NCBI GenBank assembly: GCA_009841045.1
Contig: VXMO01000057.1
Coordinates: 1-64,000, forward strand
Length of the DNA stretch: 64,000 bases
Reading direction: 5' to 3'
Source: Dehalococcoidia bacterium
GTDB taxonomy: Bacteria > Chloroflexota > Dehalococcoidia > UBA6926
Of this stretch, positions 1-8,767 are shown one piece after another. Position 1 is the stretch's first letter. Every line of letters begins with the position of its first letter. The notes beneath the pieces were generated by a model that did not search any database, had not been told where the DNA came from, and was given only the letters and a program-made list of their open reading frames with translations. The position numbers were made by a program, and so were the translations under genes.

Positions 1-835
1 AAAACACACAGACGCCGCGCGCGATGCCGGCGCCCGCGATGGCCATCGGTACAATCATGACCGACGCATCGTAGTCGGCGATGGCGTAGGCGGTCGCGGC
101 CACGGCCATCGCCGCGATGATGGAGCCGACGTACGACTCAAAGAGGTCCGCGCCCATGCCGGCCACGTCGCCCACGTTGTCACCAACGTTGTCCGCGATG
201 GTGGCGGGGTTGCGGGGGTCATCCTCCGGGATGCCCTGCTCAACCTTGCCGACGAGGTCTGCGCCAACGTCCGCCGCCTTCGTGTAGATGCCGCCGCCCA
301 CGCGGGCGAAGAGCGCGATGGATGACGCGCCGAAGCTGAATCCGGCAACCCACTTCATGATTTCCGCGGCGTCAATATCCGAATAGATGTTGGAATAAAC
401 CACATACATGAGGCCGACGCCGAGCAGTCCAAGCCCCACGACTGACATACCCATGACGGTGCCGCTTGAGAATGCGACACGGAGGGCGGGGTTGAGACCC
501 TGGATGGCAGCAGCGGCTGTGCGCACGTTCGCCTGCGTGGCGACCAACATCCCCAACACGCCCGTCGCGCCGGAGACAACTGCGCCAAGCACGTATGCCA
601 CGGCGGTGCGCGGCTCGACAAGGAGCGCGACGATGATGGCAACGATGACCACGAACGCGGCGAGGTAGGTATATTCGCGGCGCAGGAAGGCCATTGCGCC
701 CTGCTGAATGGCGACAGCGATGCGTCGCATCGTCTCGTTGCCCTGATCCACCTGCATCACGCGGTATATCAAGATGGCTGCAAAGATCAGCGCCAAAAGC
801 CCGGCGCCAAGGGACGAAGCGACGGCAACATCCAT
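1..835 (-). CDS. hppA: Membrane-bound ion-pumping pyrophosphatase, N-terminal part
   Basis: This integral membrane enzyme hydrolyses pyrophosphate and pumps H+ or Na+ out of the cell. Only the first 278 codons are present; the gene runs off the left edge. The reading frame is open from the ATG at 833-835, with an AGGAGG at 849-854. The family signature DVGADLVGKVE lies at about residues 189-199 and is followed by the acidic DNVGDNVGDVAG block (about 215-226), which binds Mg-pyrophosphate. Several hydrophobic helices precede it (residues 5-24, 57-73, 80-100, 128-147). The residue that separates K+-dependent from K+-independent forms lies beyond the edge, so ion specificity cannot be called. 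It lies downstream of surE on the same strand, but a terminator-like hairpin separates them. Family assignment is very secure. Confidence 0.95.
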   Translation of the reverse strand, partial: MDVAVASSLGAGLLALIFAAILIYRVMQVDQGNETMRRIAVAIQQGAMAFLRREYTYLAAFVVIVAIIVALLVEPRTAVAYVLGAVVSGATGVLGMLVATQANVRTAAAAIQGLNPALRVAFSSGTVMGMSVVGLGLLGVGLMYVVYSNIYSDIDAAEIMKWVAGFSFGASSIALFARVGGGIYTKAADVGADLVGKVEQGIPEDDPRNPATIADNVGDNVGDVAGMGADLFESYVGSIIAAMAVAATAYAIADYDASVMIVPMAIAGAGIARGVCVF

Positions 836-863
836 GGTTCTCGGTTAGCCTCCTACCCGTTTT

Positions 864-890
864 GCAAAAAACGACGGGATTAATCCCGTC
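864..890 (-). terminator. Rho-independent terminator after surE
   Basis: A perfect 18-nt palindrome at 873-890 (GACGGGATT/AATCCCGTC) is followed, reading the minus strand, by GTTTTTT. That is the stem plus U-tract of an intrinsic terminator. It sits 38 nt past the surE stop and before the hppA ribosome binding site, so it probably separates the two transcripts. Confidence 0.65.
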
Positions 891-927
891 TCACAAGTAG
901 GAAAGTAGCATTTGCGTCCTTATTCCG

Positions 928-1731
928 TCAATTGGGGACGCCCTCTTGCGTTAGGGTCGAAACGGCTTTCTGGAGGTTGCCCAACTTCTCGATTGCACCA
1001 TAGGCTGTCGCGTCCATCTGCACCGGCGTGATGGACACCTTTTTCTCCCTGAGAGCCCACACGTCCGTACCTTCTTGTATGTCGACGCCCCTGCGGGAGC
1101 GCGTCTGCCTCTCCACGCTGATCCAGTAGTAGTCGCGCCGTCCGTCGTTGCCGTGCGTCACGTCAAAGTTGACGGCGCGCGGGACGAGGTTCGTGATCTC
1201 GACGCCTTGCAGCTTGTCCAGCCCTAAGTTCGGCACTGTCACATTAAAGAGGAGGCCCGCGTAGCTTTCCGTGTCGGCCAGGATTTGCTCTGCCAGCGAG
1301 CGCGCCACCGCGGCCGCCGTCCGGTACCGCAATCGCTTCCGCAACGGCATGGAGATGGCGATTGACGGGATGCCGCGGATATGCGCGTGCAAAGCCGCTC
1401 CCACGGTGCCGGAGAGGAACACGTCCGCGCCCAGGTTCGTGCCGTGGTTGATGCCGGAGATGACCAGATCAGGCTTCTCCTCCGCCATGATGTGGCCGAG
1501 CGCAACGATTACCGCGTCGCCCGGCGTTCCGTCCACCGCGTAGTATCGCGCGCCGCGCGTTCGCAGACGACGCACCCGCACGGGCCGGTGCAGGGTGAAG
1601 CTTGCGCCCATGCCGCTCTGCTCGCGATCCGGCGCAACAACGGTGATTTCGCCCAGACCTCGCAGCGACTTCACGAGCGCGAGAATGCCGGGCGCGTGTA
1701 TTCCATCATCATTCGTCAATAGCAATCGCAC
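928..1731 (-). CDS. surE: 5'/3'-nucleotidase SurE
   Basis: SurE is a cytoplasmic metal-dependent phosphatase that removes phosphate from nucleoside 5'- and 3'-monophosphates; it is linked to stationary-phase survival and repair. The 267-residue protein opens with the hallmark LLTNDDG (residues 4-10, metal-binding Asp pair). It continues with APDREQSG (about 33-40) and the NHGTNLGADVFLSGTVGAA-type block (about 95-113), which carries the metal-binding Asn. Length is normal for the family. The gene ends in TGA, which shows that UGA works as a plain stop in this genome. It is divergent from the SulP gene and followed by a hairpin terminator. Confidence 0.96.
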   Translation of the reverse strand: MRLLLTNDDGIHAPGILALVKSLRGLGEITVVAPDREQSGMGASFTLHRPVRVRRLRTRGARYYAVDGTPGDAVIVALGHIMAEEKPDLVISGINHGTNLGADVFLSGTVGAALHAHIRGIPSIAISMPLRKRLRYRTAAAVARSLAEQILADTESYAGLLFNVTVPNLGLDKLQGVEITNLVPRAVNFDVTHGNDGRRDYYWISVERQTRSRRGVDIQEGTDVWALREKKVSITPVQMDATAYGAIEKLGNLQKAVSTLTQEGVPN

Positions 1732-1882
1732 GCCGCGAGTCTAGCACGCAATCCAATATTTCCGCCCACTCACGGGCGTCGCCAGTCCGGCGCAAAAGGG
1801 TATAGGATTGCTCAGGGACTTGGGGAACAGAACACCAGGTATTCGTGCCTGCGTTTTGCTGGGGTGTGGCCGCGGACTGTCT

Positions 1883-3523
1883 ATGCTTCAACGTCTTCAG
1901 GGGTCAGTTCGGCACTATAACTTACAAACTCTCCGAGGAGATGTTGTCGGGGGCGTTACGGCAGCCGTCGTTGGTCTGCCGGTCGCCTTGGCGTTTGGTA
2001 TCGCGGCGGGCCTGGGCCCGGCGGCCGGGATTTACGGCGCCATTTCTGTCGGTTTCTTTGCCGCTGTGTTCGGCGGCACGAGATCCCTGATATCCGGCCC
2101 GACGGGCTCGATGACGGTGGCCATGGCCGTGATCGTCGCCGCGCACGCGGACAACATCGCCGAGGCTTTCACCATCGTCATCATGGCCGGACTGATTCAG
2201 ATGATGTTCGGCCTGCTGCGCATCGGACGTTTCGTCACGTACACACCGTATTCCGTCATATCGGGGTTCATGACGGGTGTGGGCGTGATCATCATCGTGG
2301 GGCAACTGGAGCCCTTCATGGGCGGGCGTGTCGGCGTTGGCGGACTGTTTGCCACGCTTGGGGACATGCCCCAACTCATGAATGAGTTCCAGAGCAGCGC
2401 CCTGCTGATAGCCGTCATAACGCTTGCAGCGGCCCTGCTCTGGCCCAAGAGATTCCAAGGTCATTTGCCGCCGACGCTGGTCGCGCTGGCAGTGGGAACG
2501 GCAATAAGCCTCATCTGGCTGAAAGACGCCCCATCCGTTGGGGCTGTTCCCACTGACCTCCCGCTCTTCCAGTTGCCGCACCTTGATCCCGGTTTCATCG
2601 TGCGGGCCACTGAGCCCGCGCTGGTCATCGCGCTCGTTGGGTCTGTTGACACCTTGCTGACGGCGCTCGTCGCAGATTCCATGACACGCTCGCGCAATGA
2701 TGCGAATAGGGAGCTCCTGGCGCAGGGCATCGGGAACGTTATCACGGGTTTCATCAGGGGTTTGCCCGGCGCAGGCGCCACACCAAACACGGTGGCCAAC
2801 ATTCGCGCAGGCGGCTCGACTCTTGTTTCCGGCGTGCTGGCCGTCGCAATCCTTGTGGTTATCGTGATGCGTTTCGGCAATTACGTTGAGTTAATTCCAA
2901 GCGCCGTCCTCTCCGGGATCCTGGTGAAGGTCGCGCTCGATACGATTGATTGGCGATTTGTCAACCGCATGTTCCGCGTGCAGCGTGAGCACCTGGTGGT
3001 CATGCTGCTCACGTTCATACTGACGGTGTTTGTTGATCTGGTTGCCGCTGTTGCGGTGGGTATGATTGCCGCGGCAGTGACCAACGCGCGGCAATTCGAG
3101 CGTCTTGAGCTGGACAGCATTATCTCCGTCCCCATTCTGGACCAGGTTTTCTTCGGGACACAGGACAATCAGGAACAGTTCGACGACTTTACAGCCAGAG
3201 TCGGACTTGTGGCCCTGCGGGGAACGTTCACGATCGCATCCTCCGGCAAGCTCATTGACACCATCGGCGAGGACATTCGTGAGCATGAGGTGGTCATCCT
3301 GGACTTTTCCGATACGGTCTACATCGACGAAAGCGCGGCCCTGGTGGTCGAACAGCTTGTGGACACCGCCATCATCCAGGACACGCATTGCATTGTGATG
3401 GGGCTGTCGGGTATGCCGGAACGTAATCTCAATGCGCTTGAAGTTCTGAGGCATGTTCCCGCCGACCAGATAGTGGGCACGCGTGACGAGGCGAGGAACG
3501 TGGCGGCGAGGCTGCTGGCGTAG
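1883..3523 (+). CDS. SulP-family inorganic anion transporter with STAS domain
   Basis: The product is a membrane transporter of the SulP/SLC26 family, which moves sulfate, bicarbonate or other anions. From the ATG at 1883 it is 546 residues. The membrane domain starts at LRGDVVGG and has the conserved early stretch ending in SGPTGSMTVAM. About ten to fourteen hydrophobic segments run to about residue 415, followed by a cytoplasmic STAS domain (about 440-546) with the DESAA switch-loop motif. An in-frame TTG at 1808 would add 25 residues, but the family normally starts close to the LRGD motif, so I prefer 1883. No carbonic anhydrase or sulfate gene is adjacent, so the substrate is unknown. Confidence 0.9.
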   Translation: MLQRLQGSVRHYNLQTLRGDVVGGVTAAVVGLPVALAFGIAAGLGPAAGIYGAISVGFFAAVFGGTRSLISGPTGSMTVAMAVIVAAHADNIAEAFTIVIMAGLIQMMFGLLRIGRFVTYTPYSVISGFMTGVGVIIIVGQLEPFMGGRVGVGGLFATLGDMPQLMNEFQSSALLIAVITLAAALLWPKRFQGHLPPTLVALAVGTAISLIWLKDAPSVGAVPTDLPLFQLPHLDPGFIVRATEPALVIALVGSVDTLLTALVADSMTRSRNDANRELLAQGIGNVITGFIRGLPGAGATPNTVANIRAGGSTLVSGVLAVAILVVIVMRFGNYVELIPSAVLSGILVKVALDTIDWRFVNRMFRVQREHLVVMLLTFILTVFVDLVAAVAVGMIAAAVTNARQFERLELDSIISVPILDQVFFGTQDNQEQFDDFTARVGLVALRGTFTIASSGKLIDTIGEDIREHEVVILDFSDTVYIDESAALVVEQLVDTAIIQDTHCIVMGLSGMPERNLNALEVLRHVPADQIVGTRDEARNVAARLLA

Positions 3524-3542
3524 ATTTTCCTGCGGCACGAGT

Positions 3543-3587
3543 CCTTAGATTCTTCACTCCGCTGCGCTCCGTTCAGAATGACAGGGG
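3543..3587. repeat. Interspersed intergenic repeat, copy 1
   Basis: This stretch contains TTAGATTCTTCACTCCGCTG, then GCGCTCCGTTC and AGAATGACAGGGG. A shortened relative (TTAGATTCCTC, GGCTGCGCTCGG, AATGACAGGGGG) lies at 8604-8657. Both copies sit just after a stop codon. Similar GC-rich dispersed repeats are common between genes in many environmental bacterial genomes. The function is unknown. Confidence 0.6.
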
Positions 3588-3677
3588 TGTTGTGCGCTAC
3601 CATGAATCCACGCGCGTATCTGCTGTGAGGCGACGGCGCGCATCGACAAGAGAGCAATCTGAAAGGGGATAGAGGGA

Positions 3678-4079
3678 ATGGCACGCTCAATCACGTTGGA
3701 TGAGGCAAACACAGTCATCGCGGCGGCGGCTGCAAAGGCGGACGAGCAGGGGACGAAGATGAGCATCGCCGTCGTTGACGCGGGAGGCCGGCTTGTCGCG
3801 TTCGCGCGGATGGACGGGGCGATCTGGGCCGGGGTCTACGGCTCTCAAGGCAAAGCGATTGCATCGGCGGCGTTCGGTCGTCCGAGCGGGTTCTTCCAGG
3901 ACAGGGCCGACGCTCCGATCTTCCAGGGCATCAAGGCGGGCGAGGGCGACCACATGATTTACAGCCTGGGCGCGGTGCCGATTGAGAAGGACGGCGAGGT
4001 TATCGGCGCAGTCGGCGTCGGCGGTGGCACGGGCGAGCAGGATGAGGAGTGCGCGGCGGTTGGAGCAGCGGCGGTGTAG
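3678..4079 (+). CDS. GlcG/HbpS-family protein (DUF336)
   Basis: This 133-residue protein belongs to the GlcG/HbpS/DUF336 family, small alpha/beta proteins some of which bind haem or cobalamin. The family pattern is clear: LDEAN near the start, SIAVVDAGGRLVAFARMDGA (about 29-48), then a KAIASAAFGRPSG helix, and a closing GEVIGAVGVGGGTGEQDEECA. It starts at an ATG behind a GAGGG-type ribosome site. The next gene, a DNA methylase, begins 32 nt downstream but looks like the start of a separate cassette. Physiological role cannot be called. Confidence 0.85.
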   Translation: MARSITLDEANTVIAAAAAKADEQGTKMSIAVVDAGGRLVAFARMDGAIWAGVYGSQGKAIASAAFGRPSGFFQDRADAPIFQGIKAGEGDHMIYSLGAVPIEKDGEVIGAVGVGGGTGEQDEECAAVGAAAV

Positions 4080-4111
4080 TGAATTACGCTCAACTGTGCT
4101 AAGCTACCCTC

Positions 4112-5287
4112 ATGGATATACCGCCTCTCCGCCCATCCTTCTTGGCCATTGATTTCTATTGCGGGGCAGGCGGTACAACCCGTGGTCTGCTTGATGCAGG
4201 CGGTTATGTCATCGCGGGTATTGATAAGGATCCTGATTGCGAAGATACCTATCGGAAGAACAACACCAATCAAACTCTCGACGGCGTTCAGCCTGCCTAC
4301 TTAGCCTTTGACTTGTTTCTTCAGACCGACGACTATCCTGAAGGCCAACAGGACGAGGCTTTCGAAGCAGTAGGCAATCTCATTGCTAAGTACCGGGAAA
4401 TGTCTCCCGATACACCACTACTCTTTGCAATCTGCGCTCCCTGTCAATCATTTACAAAGTTTGTGCAACATCACCTCACAGATGCTAGAGCGACTTCCCG
4501 AACGCGTGACGAGAATCTTTTGGCACAGACCATCCGATTCATCCGAGAGTTCAGTCCCGACATGATTATGTCGGAGAATGTAGCAGGGATTAGGCGCGGG
4601 AAATATGCGGGGCTATGGGCAGGATTCCAAGATGAATTGCACGGCATGGATTATGTGCTAGGTGACTCCGATGTTTGTGCAAGTCGCTTCGGAGTGCCCC
4701 AAAAGAGAAAGCGTTCTATTCTGTTGGCGGTAAAGGCGGGGGATGCTACCAGCGACCTAATCGTGCCCGATCAAGATGAGGAGACTGTAGAGGTCTCGGC
4801 TCGGGAAGCTCTGGGCACTTTCCCTAGGCTAGAGGCTGGCCAATTCGACGAATCTGTACCTAATCACCAATGCAGAGGACTTGCTCCTATAAACAGGGAG
4901 CGCCTTATGTCTCTGAGGCCTGGGCAACCAAACTTCGATTTACCAATCGACCTCCAGTTGCCATGCCATCGCAGGCTCGAAGAAAAAGGAAAGAGGGGTT
5001 TTGGTGACGTCTATACAAGGCTAGCCCCGGATCGGCCGGCACCAACTATCACTACACGATTTCACAGTGTGTCCAACGGGAGATTCGGACACTATGACAT
5101 GGCTCAACCCCGGGGCCTTTCGCTACGTGAGGGCGCGTCACTGCAATCATTTCCCGAAGACTACGAGTTTCATGGGAGAAGCATGGACGCTATAGCCAAG
5201 ATGATTGGCAACGCCGTGCCACCCAAACTGTCACGTTTTATGGCGGAGTACCTGTTACGAATCCACTCTCAAGGAGCCCCGTCATGA
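4112..5287 (+). CDS. DNA (cytosine-5) methyltransferase
   Basis: This Dcm-like enzyme methylates C5 of cytosine, using S-adenosylmethionine. In its 391 residues the class motifs are in order: motif I FYCGAGGTTRG (15-25), motif IV with catalytic Cys111 in APCQSF, motif VI SENV (about 154-157), motif VIII QKRKR (197-201), and motif X IGNAVPP near the C-terminus. The target-recognition region lies between about 205 and 335. Its stop overlaps the start of the GHKL ATPase gene (ATGA), so the two are translationally coupled. The gene is visibly more AT-rich than its flanks, which suggests the cassette was acquired. It is the modification arm of a three-gene restriction cassette; the target sequence is unknown. 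Confidence 0.94.
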   Translation: MDIPPLRPSFLAIDFYCGAGGTTRGLLDAGGYVIAGIDKDPDCEDTYRKNNTNQTLDGVQPAYLAFDLFLQTDDYPEGQQDEAFEAVGNLIAKYREMSPDTPLLFAICAPCQSFTKFVQHHLTDARATSRTRDENLLAQTIRFIREFSPDMIMSENVAGIRRGKYAGLWAGFQDELHGMDYVLGDSDVCASRFGVPQKRKRSILLAVKAGDATSDLIVPDQDEETVEVSAREALGTFPRLEAGQFDESVPNHQCRGLAPINRERLMSLRPGQPNFDLPIDLQLPCHRRLEEKGKRGFGDVYTRLAPDRPAPTITTRFHSVSNGRFGHYDMAQPRGLSLREGASLQSFPEDYEFHGRSMDAIAKMIGNAVPPKLSRFMAEYLLRIHSQGAPS

Positions 5288-7695
5288 ACAGCCAGGAGAT
5301 TTGCTTTGCTCTGCTTCAGGCCGAGTCCGAGGACGAGGTCAGGGCAATCATCAATGACACGCCGGATATGATGTCAGATGCCGCTTGGTCTCCAGTTGAC
5401 GACCGGGAGAACAATTTCAATATTGTTACCAATCAAGCTGCAACTGGTAGCAAGGCTCTAGCCGAACTTTGTACCAACATGGTGGATGCCATGCTAATGA
5501 AAGAGGCGCGAAAGAGAGGTATTGATCCAGCCTCGTCCGATGCGCCGCAGTCCATAATTGAAGGTGTAAAACAACTTGTTCGCCTCCGCGGTGTCCGTAG
5601 TGGCATCATTGCTGAAGCTGATTCACCCGATGTGCTGCGTGAGTATGCTCGCGAGAACCTCGTAATCGGCATCACAGGAGGAACGCGGCGTTCGGACCAT
5701 GTTTGCTTTACCTTCATTGACAATGGGGAAGGTCAGCATGCCCAAGATTTTGACAACACTTTCCTTTCCTTTAGCAAGGGCAATAAGTCCGACATCCCGT
5801 TTGTGCAGGGTAGGTACAATATGGGATCGTCAGGCGTACTGACCTATTGTGGGCAGCACTGGTACAAGCTGATAATTTCACGCCGCTATGATGGCTCCGG
5901 TGACTGGGGCTGGACATTGATTCGTAGGCGACCTGCTACCGGCGAGCCGGTCGCGGAATACTTCGCACCCGAAGGAAAAATTCCTACCTTCGTGGGAGAC
6001 AAAATCTATCCAATGAAGAAGCAATCCGGTGAACAAGATAGCCAGATTGCTCTTGAAACCGGGACGATCGTCAAACTCTATAGCTATCACATGGAGACAG
6101 CAGTTGACTTTAGGACAGTTAGAGAGGCGCTAAATCAGAACCTGGTTTCCACAGTCCTACCTTTCCGTCTCTATGACTATCGAGTATCTAAAACCGAAAG
6201 ACGCCCTGAAGGCATTGATGAACGCCCATTCTACGGAATGGAATCACTTTTGTTGCAACGCCATAGTGAGCCTGTTGCGGATACGGACGAAGATAATGAT
6301 CAGGCCGCTGCTGATCGCACATTCCACGTAGGCACTATCGTACATCCGCGGCTGGGCGAGATTTTTGTGACCGCAATCGTACTCAAGCGTGAACTGCCTG
6401 GCTGGTTGACGCCAAGGCGAAACAACGCAAGAGTCTTTCATGCGGTAAATGGTCAAGTTCAATTCACACAGAATCGCGCATTTTTGTCGTTTGTATGTCG
6501 TCTACCAGTGCTAAAGGACCGCGTTGTGATTGTCGTTGATGCAAGCAATTTAACTGAGGCGGCGCGCAACGACGTGTGGAAAGGAGACCGAGAGACAGTC
6601 CGCATTACCAAGATCGGGGAACTATACCTAGATGAAGTTGCCAAGACAATTAGAGAATCTCCAGAACTCAAGAGGCTACAGGACACTATCGCCAGGGAGG
6701 AACTGGATAGAGTCTCCAATGAAAGCCAAAGGGAATTGCTCCAGGACTTGGTGGATGCTGACCCAAGTATCGCGTCATTATTGCCGGGTGGCGACCCTAT
6801 AGTCTCACCGGGACCTCCCGGCCCCCGCCCCGCGCCTCCAGATGACTTCGAGGGCGTGCGAAGCCCTACCTTCATAGAGGTGGTATCTAAACCTGTAAGA
6901 GAAAATGGCGCAGAGATTGCCTTCAATGGCAAGAGGGATGTTCAGTTTAGGACAGACGTTGTCAATGACTACTTTATGCGCCCTGATTTGAGGGGGAGAT
7001 TGATCCTGTTGCCGCCAATTGGCGACAAGTTTGCGTATACTCACAGGCTTCGGAACGGGGTCCTGACAGTAAGTTTTGAAGCTCAGTCTGGAGCAATTGC
7101 GCCCGGAGAGAACATTGACGTGCAGGTAGGGCTTCACGACGATGGCATGGCTGAAGCAAAATCTGCCCATTTGCGTCTCAGTGTAGTTGAGAGGCGTCTA
7201 CCGAATCGGCCAGGTCCAAGGCCGAAGCCAAAGCCAGGGGAAGAAAATGGGGCTGTCGAATCTGTAACAAGAGGGCTTCCCCAGTCGATCTGGCTAACTT
7301 CAGACGGAAGGCCAATCGGCAATGAGGAATCCGAAGAATGGCCTGCTGATTTCGGAGAACGCGACGGTGGATTGGTTCGCGATCTGACTGATGATGAACG
7401 TCTATATTTGATTAACTACGACAACGTCCATTTCCGTCGAGTGATTGAAGCAGAGAGAGATTCTGCGAATCGTAGAGTGAAAGCCGCGCAGTTTCGGTTG
7501 GGCATGCTGGTCTTCATGATGGGATTTGAGAATGCATTTAGTGCAATGGATACTGGCGGAGCAAAGGAACAACTTGGCGAAAACATTGACGAGATTCGCC
7601 GCCTTTGCGCTGAGGGTGCTGCGAACGTCGTGATGTCCATTGCGGACACTTTCCCCAAGATCATCAATCGAGCATCAGTCGACGATGACGACTAG
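5284..7695 (+). CDS. GHKL (MutL/MORC-like) ATPase of a restriction cassette
   Basis: This large 803-residue protein has an N-terminal GHKL (Hsp90/MutL-type) ATPase fold. The N-box is ELCTNMVDAM (61-70), the DxGxG motif is DNGEG (146-150), and the lid glycines are in GRYNMGSSGVLTYC (176-189). A transducer-like region follows. About residues 505-530 are Pro/Gly-rich, after which a separate C-terminal region (about 530-803) of no recognised family ends in a helical segment. MutL/MORC-type ATPases are known from R-M operons with cytosine methylases and Vsr-like nucleases (work of Iyer, Abhiman and Aravind). Here it sits between exactly those two. I infer an ATP-driven step that links modification status to cleavage. 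No nuclease motif is seen in this protein. Confidence 0.85.
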   Translation: MNSQEICFALLQAESEDEVRAIINDTPDMMSDAAWSPVDDRENNFNIVTNQAATGSKALAELCTNMVDAMLMKEARKRGIDPASSDAPQSIIEGVKQLVRLRGVRSGIIAEADSPDVLREYARENLVIGITGGTRRSDHVCFTFIDNGEGQHAQDFDNTFLSFSKGNKSDIPFVQGRYNMGSSGVLTYCGQHWYKLIISRRYDGSGDWGWTLIRRRPATGEPVAEYFAPEGKIPTFVGDKIYPMKKQSGEQDSQIALETGTIVKLYSYHMETAVDFRTVREALNQNLVSTVLPFRLYDYRVSKTERRPEGIDERPFYGMESLLLQRHSEPVADTDEDNDQAAADRTFHVGTIVHPRLGEIFVTAIVLKRELPGWLTPRRNNARVFHAVNGQVQFTQNRAFLSFVCRLPVLKDRVVIVVDASNLTEAARNDVWKGDRETVRITKIGELYLDEVAKTIRESPELKRLQDTIAREELDRVSNESQRELLQDLVDADPSIASLLPGGDPIVSPGPPGPRPAPPDDFEGVRSPTFIEVVSKPVRENGAEIAFNGKRDVQFRTDVVNDYFMRPDLRGRLILLPPIGDKFAYTHRLRNGVLTVSFEAQSGAIAPGENIDVQVGLHDDGMAEAKSAHLRLSVVERRLPNRPGPRPKPKPGEENGAVESVTRGLPQSIWLTSDGRPIGNEESEEWPADFGERDGGLVRDLTDDERLYLINYDNVHFRRVIEAERDSANRRVKAAQFRLGMLVFMMGFENAFSAMDTGGAKEQLGENIDEIRRLCAEGAANVVMSIADTFPKIINRASVDDDD

Positions 7696-7700
7696 GCACA

Positions 7701-8129
7701 ATGCCGGACTTTCTGTCACCGCCCGAACGCTCGGCCATGATGGCCAAGGTTCGGAATCGAGGCACTAAGGCGGAGAGGCAGGTTCGTGATGCCGTTTGGA
7801 AGGCCGGGTTCAGATATCGCCTGAATGACCGCAAGCTGCCCGGAGCTCCTGACCTTGTACTAAAGAAGTATCGAGCGGCTGTGTTGGTACAAGGTTGTTT
7901 CTGGCATGGGCACTCGTGCCGTAAAGGTCAGCGGCGGCCAGGGTCAAACGTTGAATTCTGGCGCCAAAAACTTGATTCAAACATAGAGCGTGACGCTGCT
8001 AATCAGGGTGCGCTCAAGGGACTTGGGTGGAGAGTCTTCGTCCTATGGGAGTGTGAACTCAAACAGGGAACCGAGACTCTGGTAGATTGGCTGAGTAACG
8101 AGCGGAGTCGCATCAACGCGACGGTTTGA
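7701..8129 (+). CDS. vsr: Vsr-type endonuclease
   Basis: The product is a 142-residue very-short-patch-repair type endonuclease. Classical Vsr nicks DNA at T:G mismatches made by deamination of 5-methylcytosine. Family motifs are complete: RNRGTKAE near the start, LPGAPDLV with catalytic Asp51, the zinc/active-site GCFWHGHSC (65-73), and the closing GWRVFVLWECEL. It follows the GHKL gene after 5 nt, so the three genes form one operon. In cassettes that lack any other restriction nuclease, Vsr homologues have been proposed to be the cleaving subunit rather than a repair enzyme. This cassette shows no other nuclease, so both readings stand. Confidence 0.93.
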   Translation: MPDFLSPPERSAMMAKVRNRGTKAERQVRDAVWKAGFRYRLNDRKLPGAPDLVLKKYRAAVLVQGCFWHGHSCRKGQRRPGSNVEFWRQKLDSNIERDAANQGALKGLGWRVFVLWECELKQGTETLVDWLSNERSRINATV

Positions 8130-8148
8130 CGGAAAGGATCTACCAACC

Positions 8149-8607
8149 ATGACCAGTCAGCAAGAGTTGCCGAGTTTGTCTATCTATCTGAATTTTGTGG
8201 AGGGGGAGTGTCGGGAGGCGTTTGAGTTTTATCGGTCCGTGTTTGGCGGGGAGTTCTCGAATATCATGGCGTTCGATGATATGCCGCCGGACGATGACTA
8301 CCCTATTCCTGAGGGGTGGGGCGATAAGGTGATGCACGTCTCGCTGCCCATCGGGAACGGCATTCTCATGGGAAGCGACGTGCCGCCCGGGTTCGGGCCG
8401 CCGCTGACCGTCGGCTCCAACTATTCCGTCAGCTACAGGCCGCCCTCTCGTGATGAGGCGGACCGGGTGTTTGCCGCGCTCTGTGAGGGCGGTGAGGTGA
8501 CGATGGAGCTGCAGGATATGTTCTGGGGCGACTACTTCGGGTCGTGCACGGATCGGTTCGGGATCAACTGGCAGGTCGGCCTGGAGCAAGAGGGTTCCGA
8601 AGGTTAG
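8149..8607 (+). CDS. VOC-superfamily (PhnB-like) protein
   Basis: This 152-residue protein has the vicinal-oxygen-chelate/glyoxalase fold of the PhnB type. Visible features are an N-terminal LSIYLNFVEG strand, CREAFEFYRSVFGGEF, HVSLPIGNGILMGSD in the middle, and a C-terminal FWGDYFGSCTDRFGINWQV block typical of PhnB proteins. Such proteins include metal enzymes and binding proteins of many substrates, so the reaction is not predictable. It starts 19 nt after vsr but has the codon style of the surrounding chromosome, so it is probably not part of the restriction cassette. Confidence 0.88.
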   Translation: MTSQQELPSLSIYLNFVEGECREAFEFYRSVFGGEFSNIMAFDDMPPDDDYPIPEGWGDKVMHVSLPIGNGILMGSDVPPGFGPPLTVGSNYSVSYRPPSRDEADRVFAALCEGGEVTMELQDMFWGDYFGSCTDRFGINWQVGLEQEGSEG

Positions 8608-8657
8608 ATTCCTCGGCTGCGCTCGGAATGACAGGGGGCGGCTCGGAATGACAGGGC
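8604..8657. repeat. Interspersed intergenic repeat, copy 2 (internally duplicated)
   Basis: A relative of the 3543-3587 repeat begins inside the stop region of the VOC gene. The element CGGCTGCGCTCGGAATGACAGG is followed directly by a shortened second copy, CGGCTCGGAATGACAGGG, at 8640-8657. The two window copies share TTAGATTC, GCTGCGCTC and AATGACAGGGG. Confidence 0.6.
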
Positions 8658-8767
8658 AATCTGCGCTAGAATGAGCGCGGGTTGGCGATACGTGACCATG
8701 GGCTAAGGGAAGTACGCGCCGTATCCGAGGGCAGCCCAGAGTCCCGTCTTGCCGGGGGGCGGATGGA

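Noticed and set aside
1922..2581. Long minus-strand frame inside the SulP gene, and many similar antisense frames (for example 13904-13464, 10615-11217, 36215-37135)
   Set aside because: They are high-GC shadow frames of clear genes, rich in Arg, Ser, Pro or His, without ribosome sites or homology.
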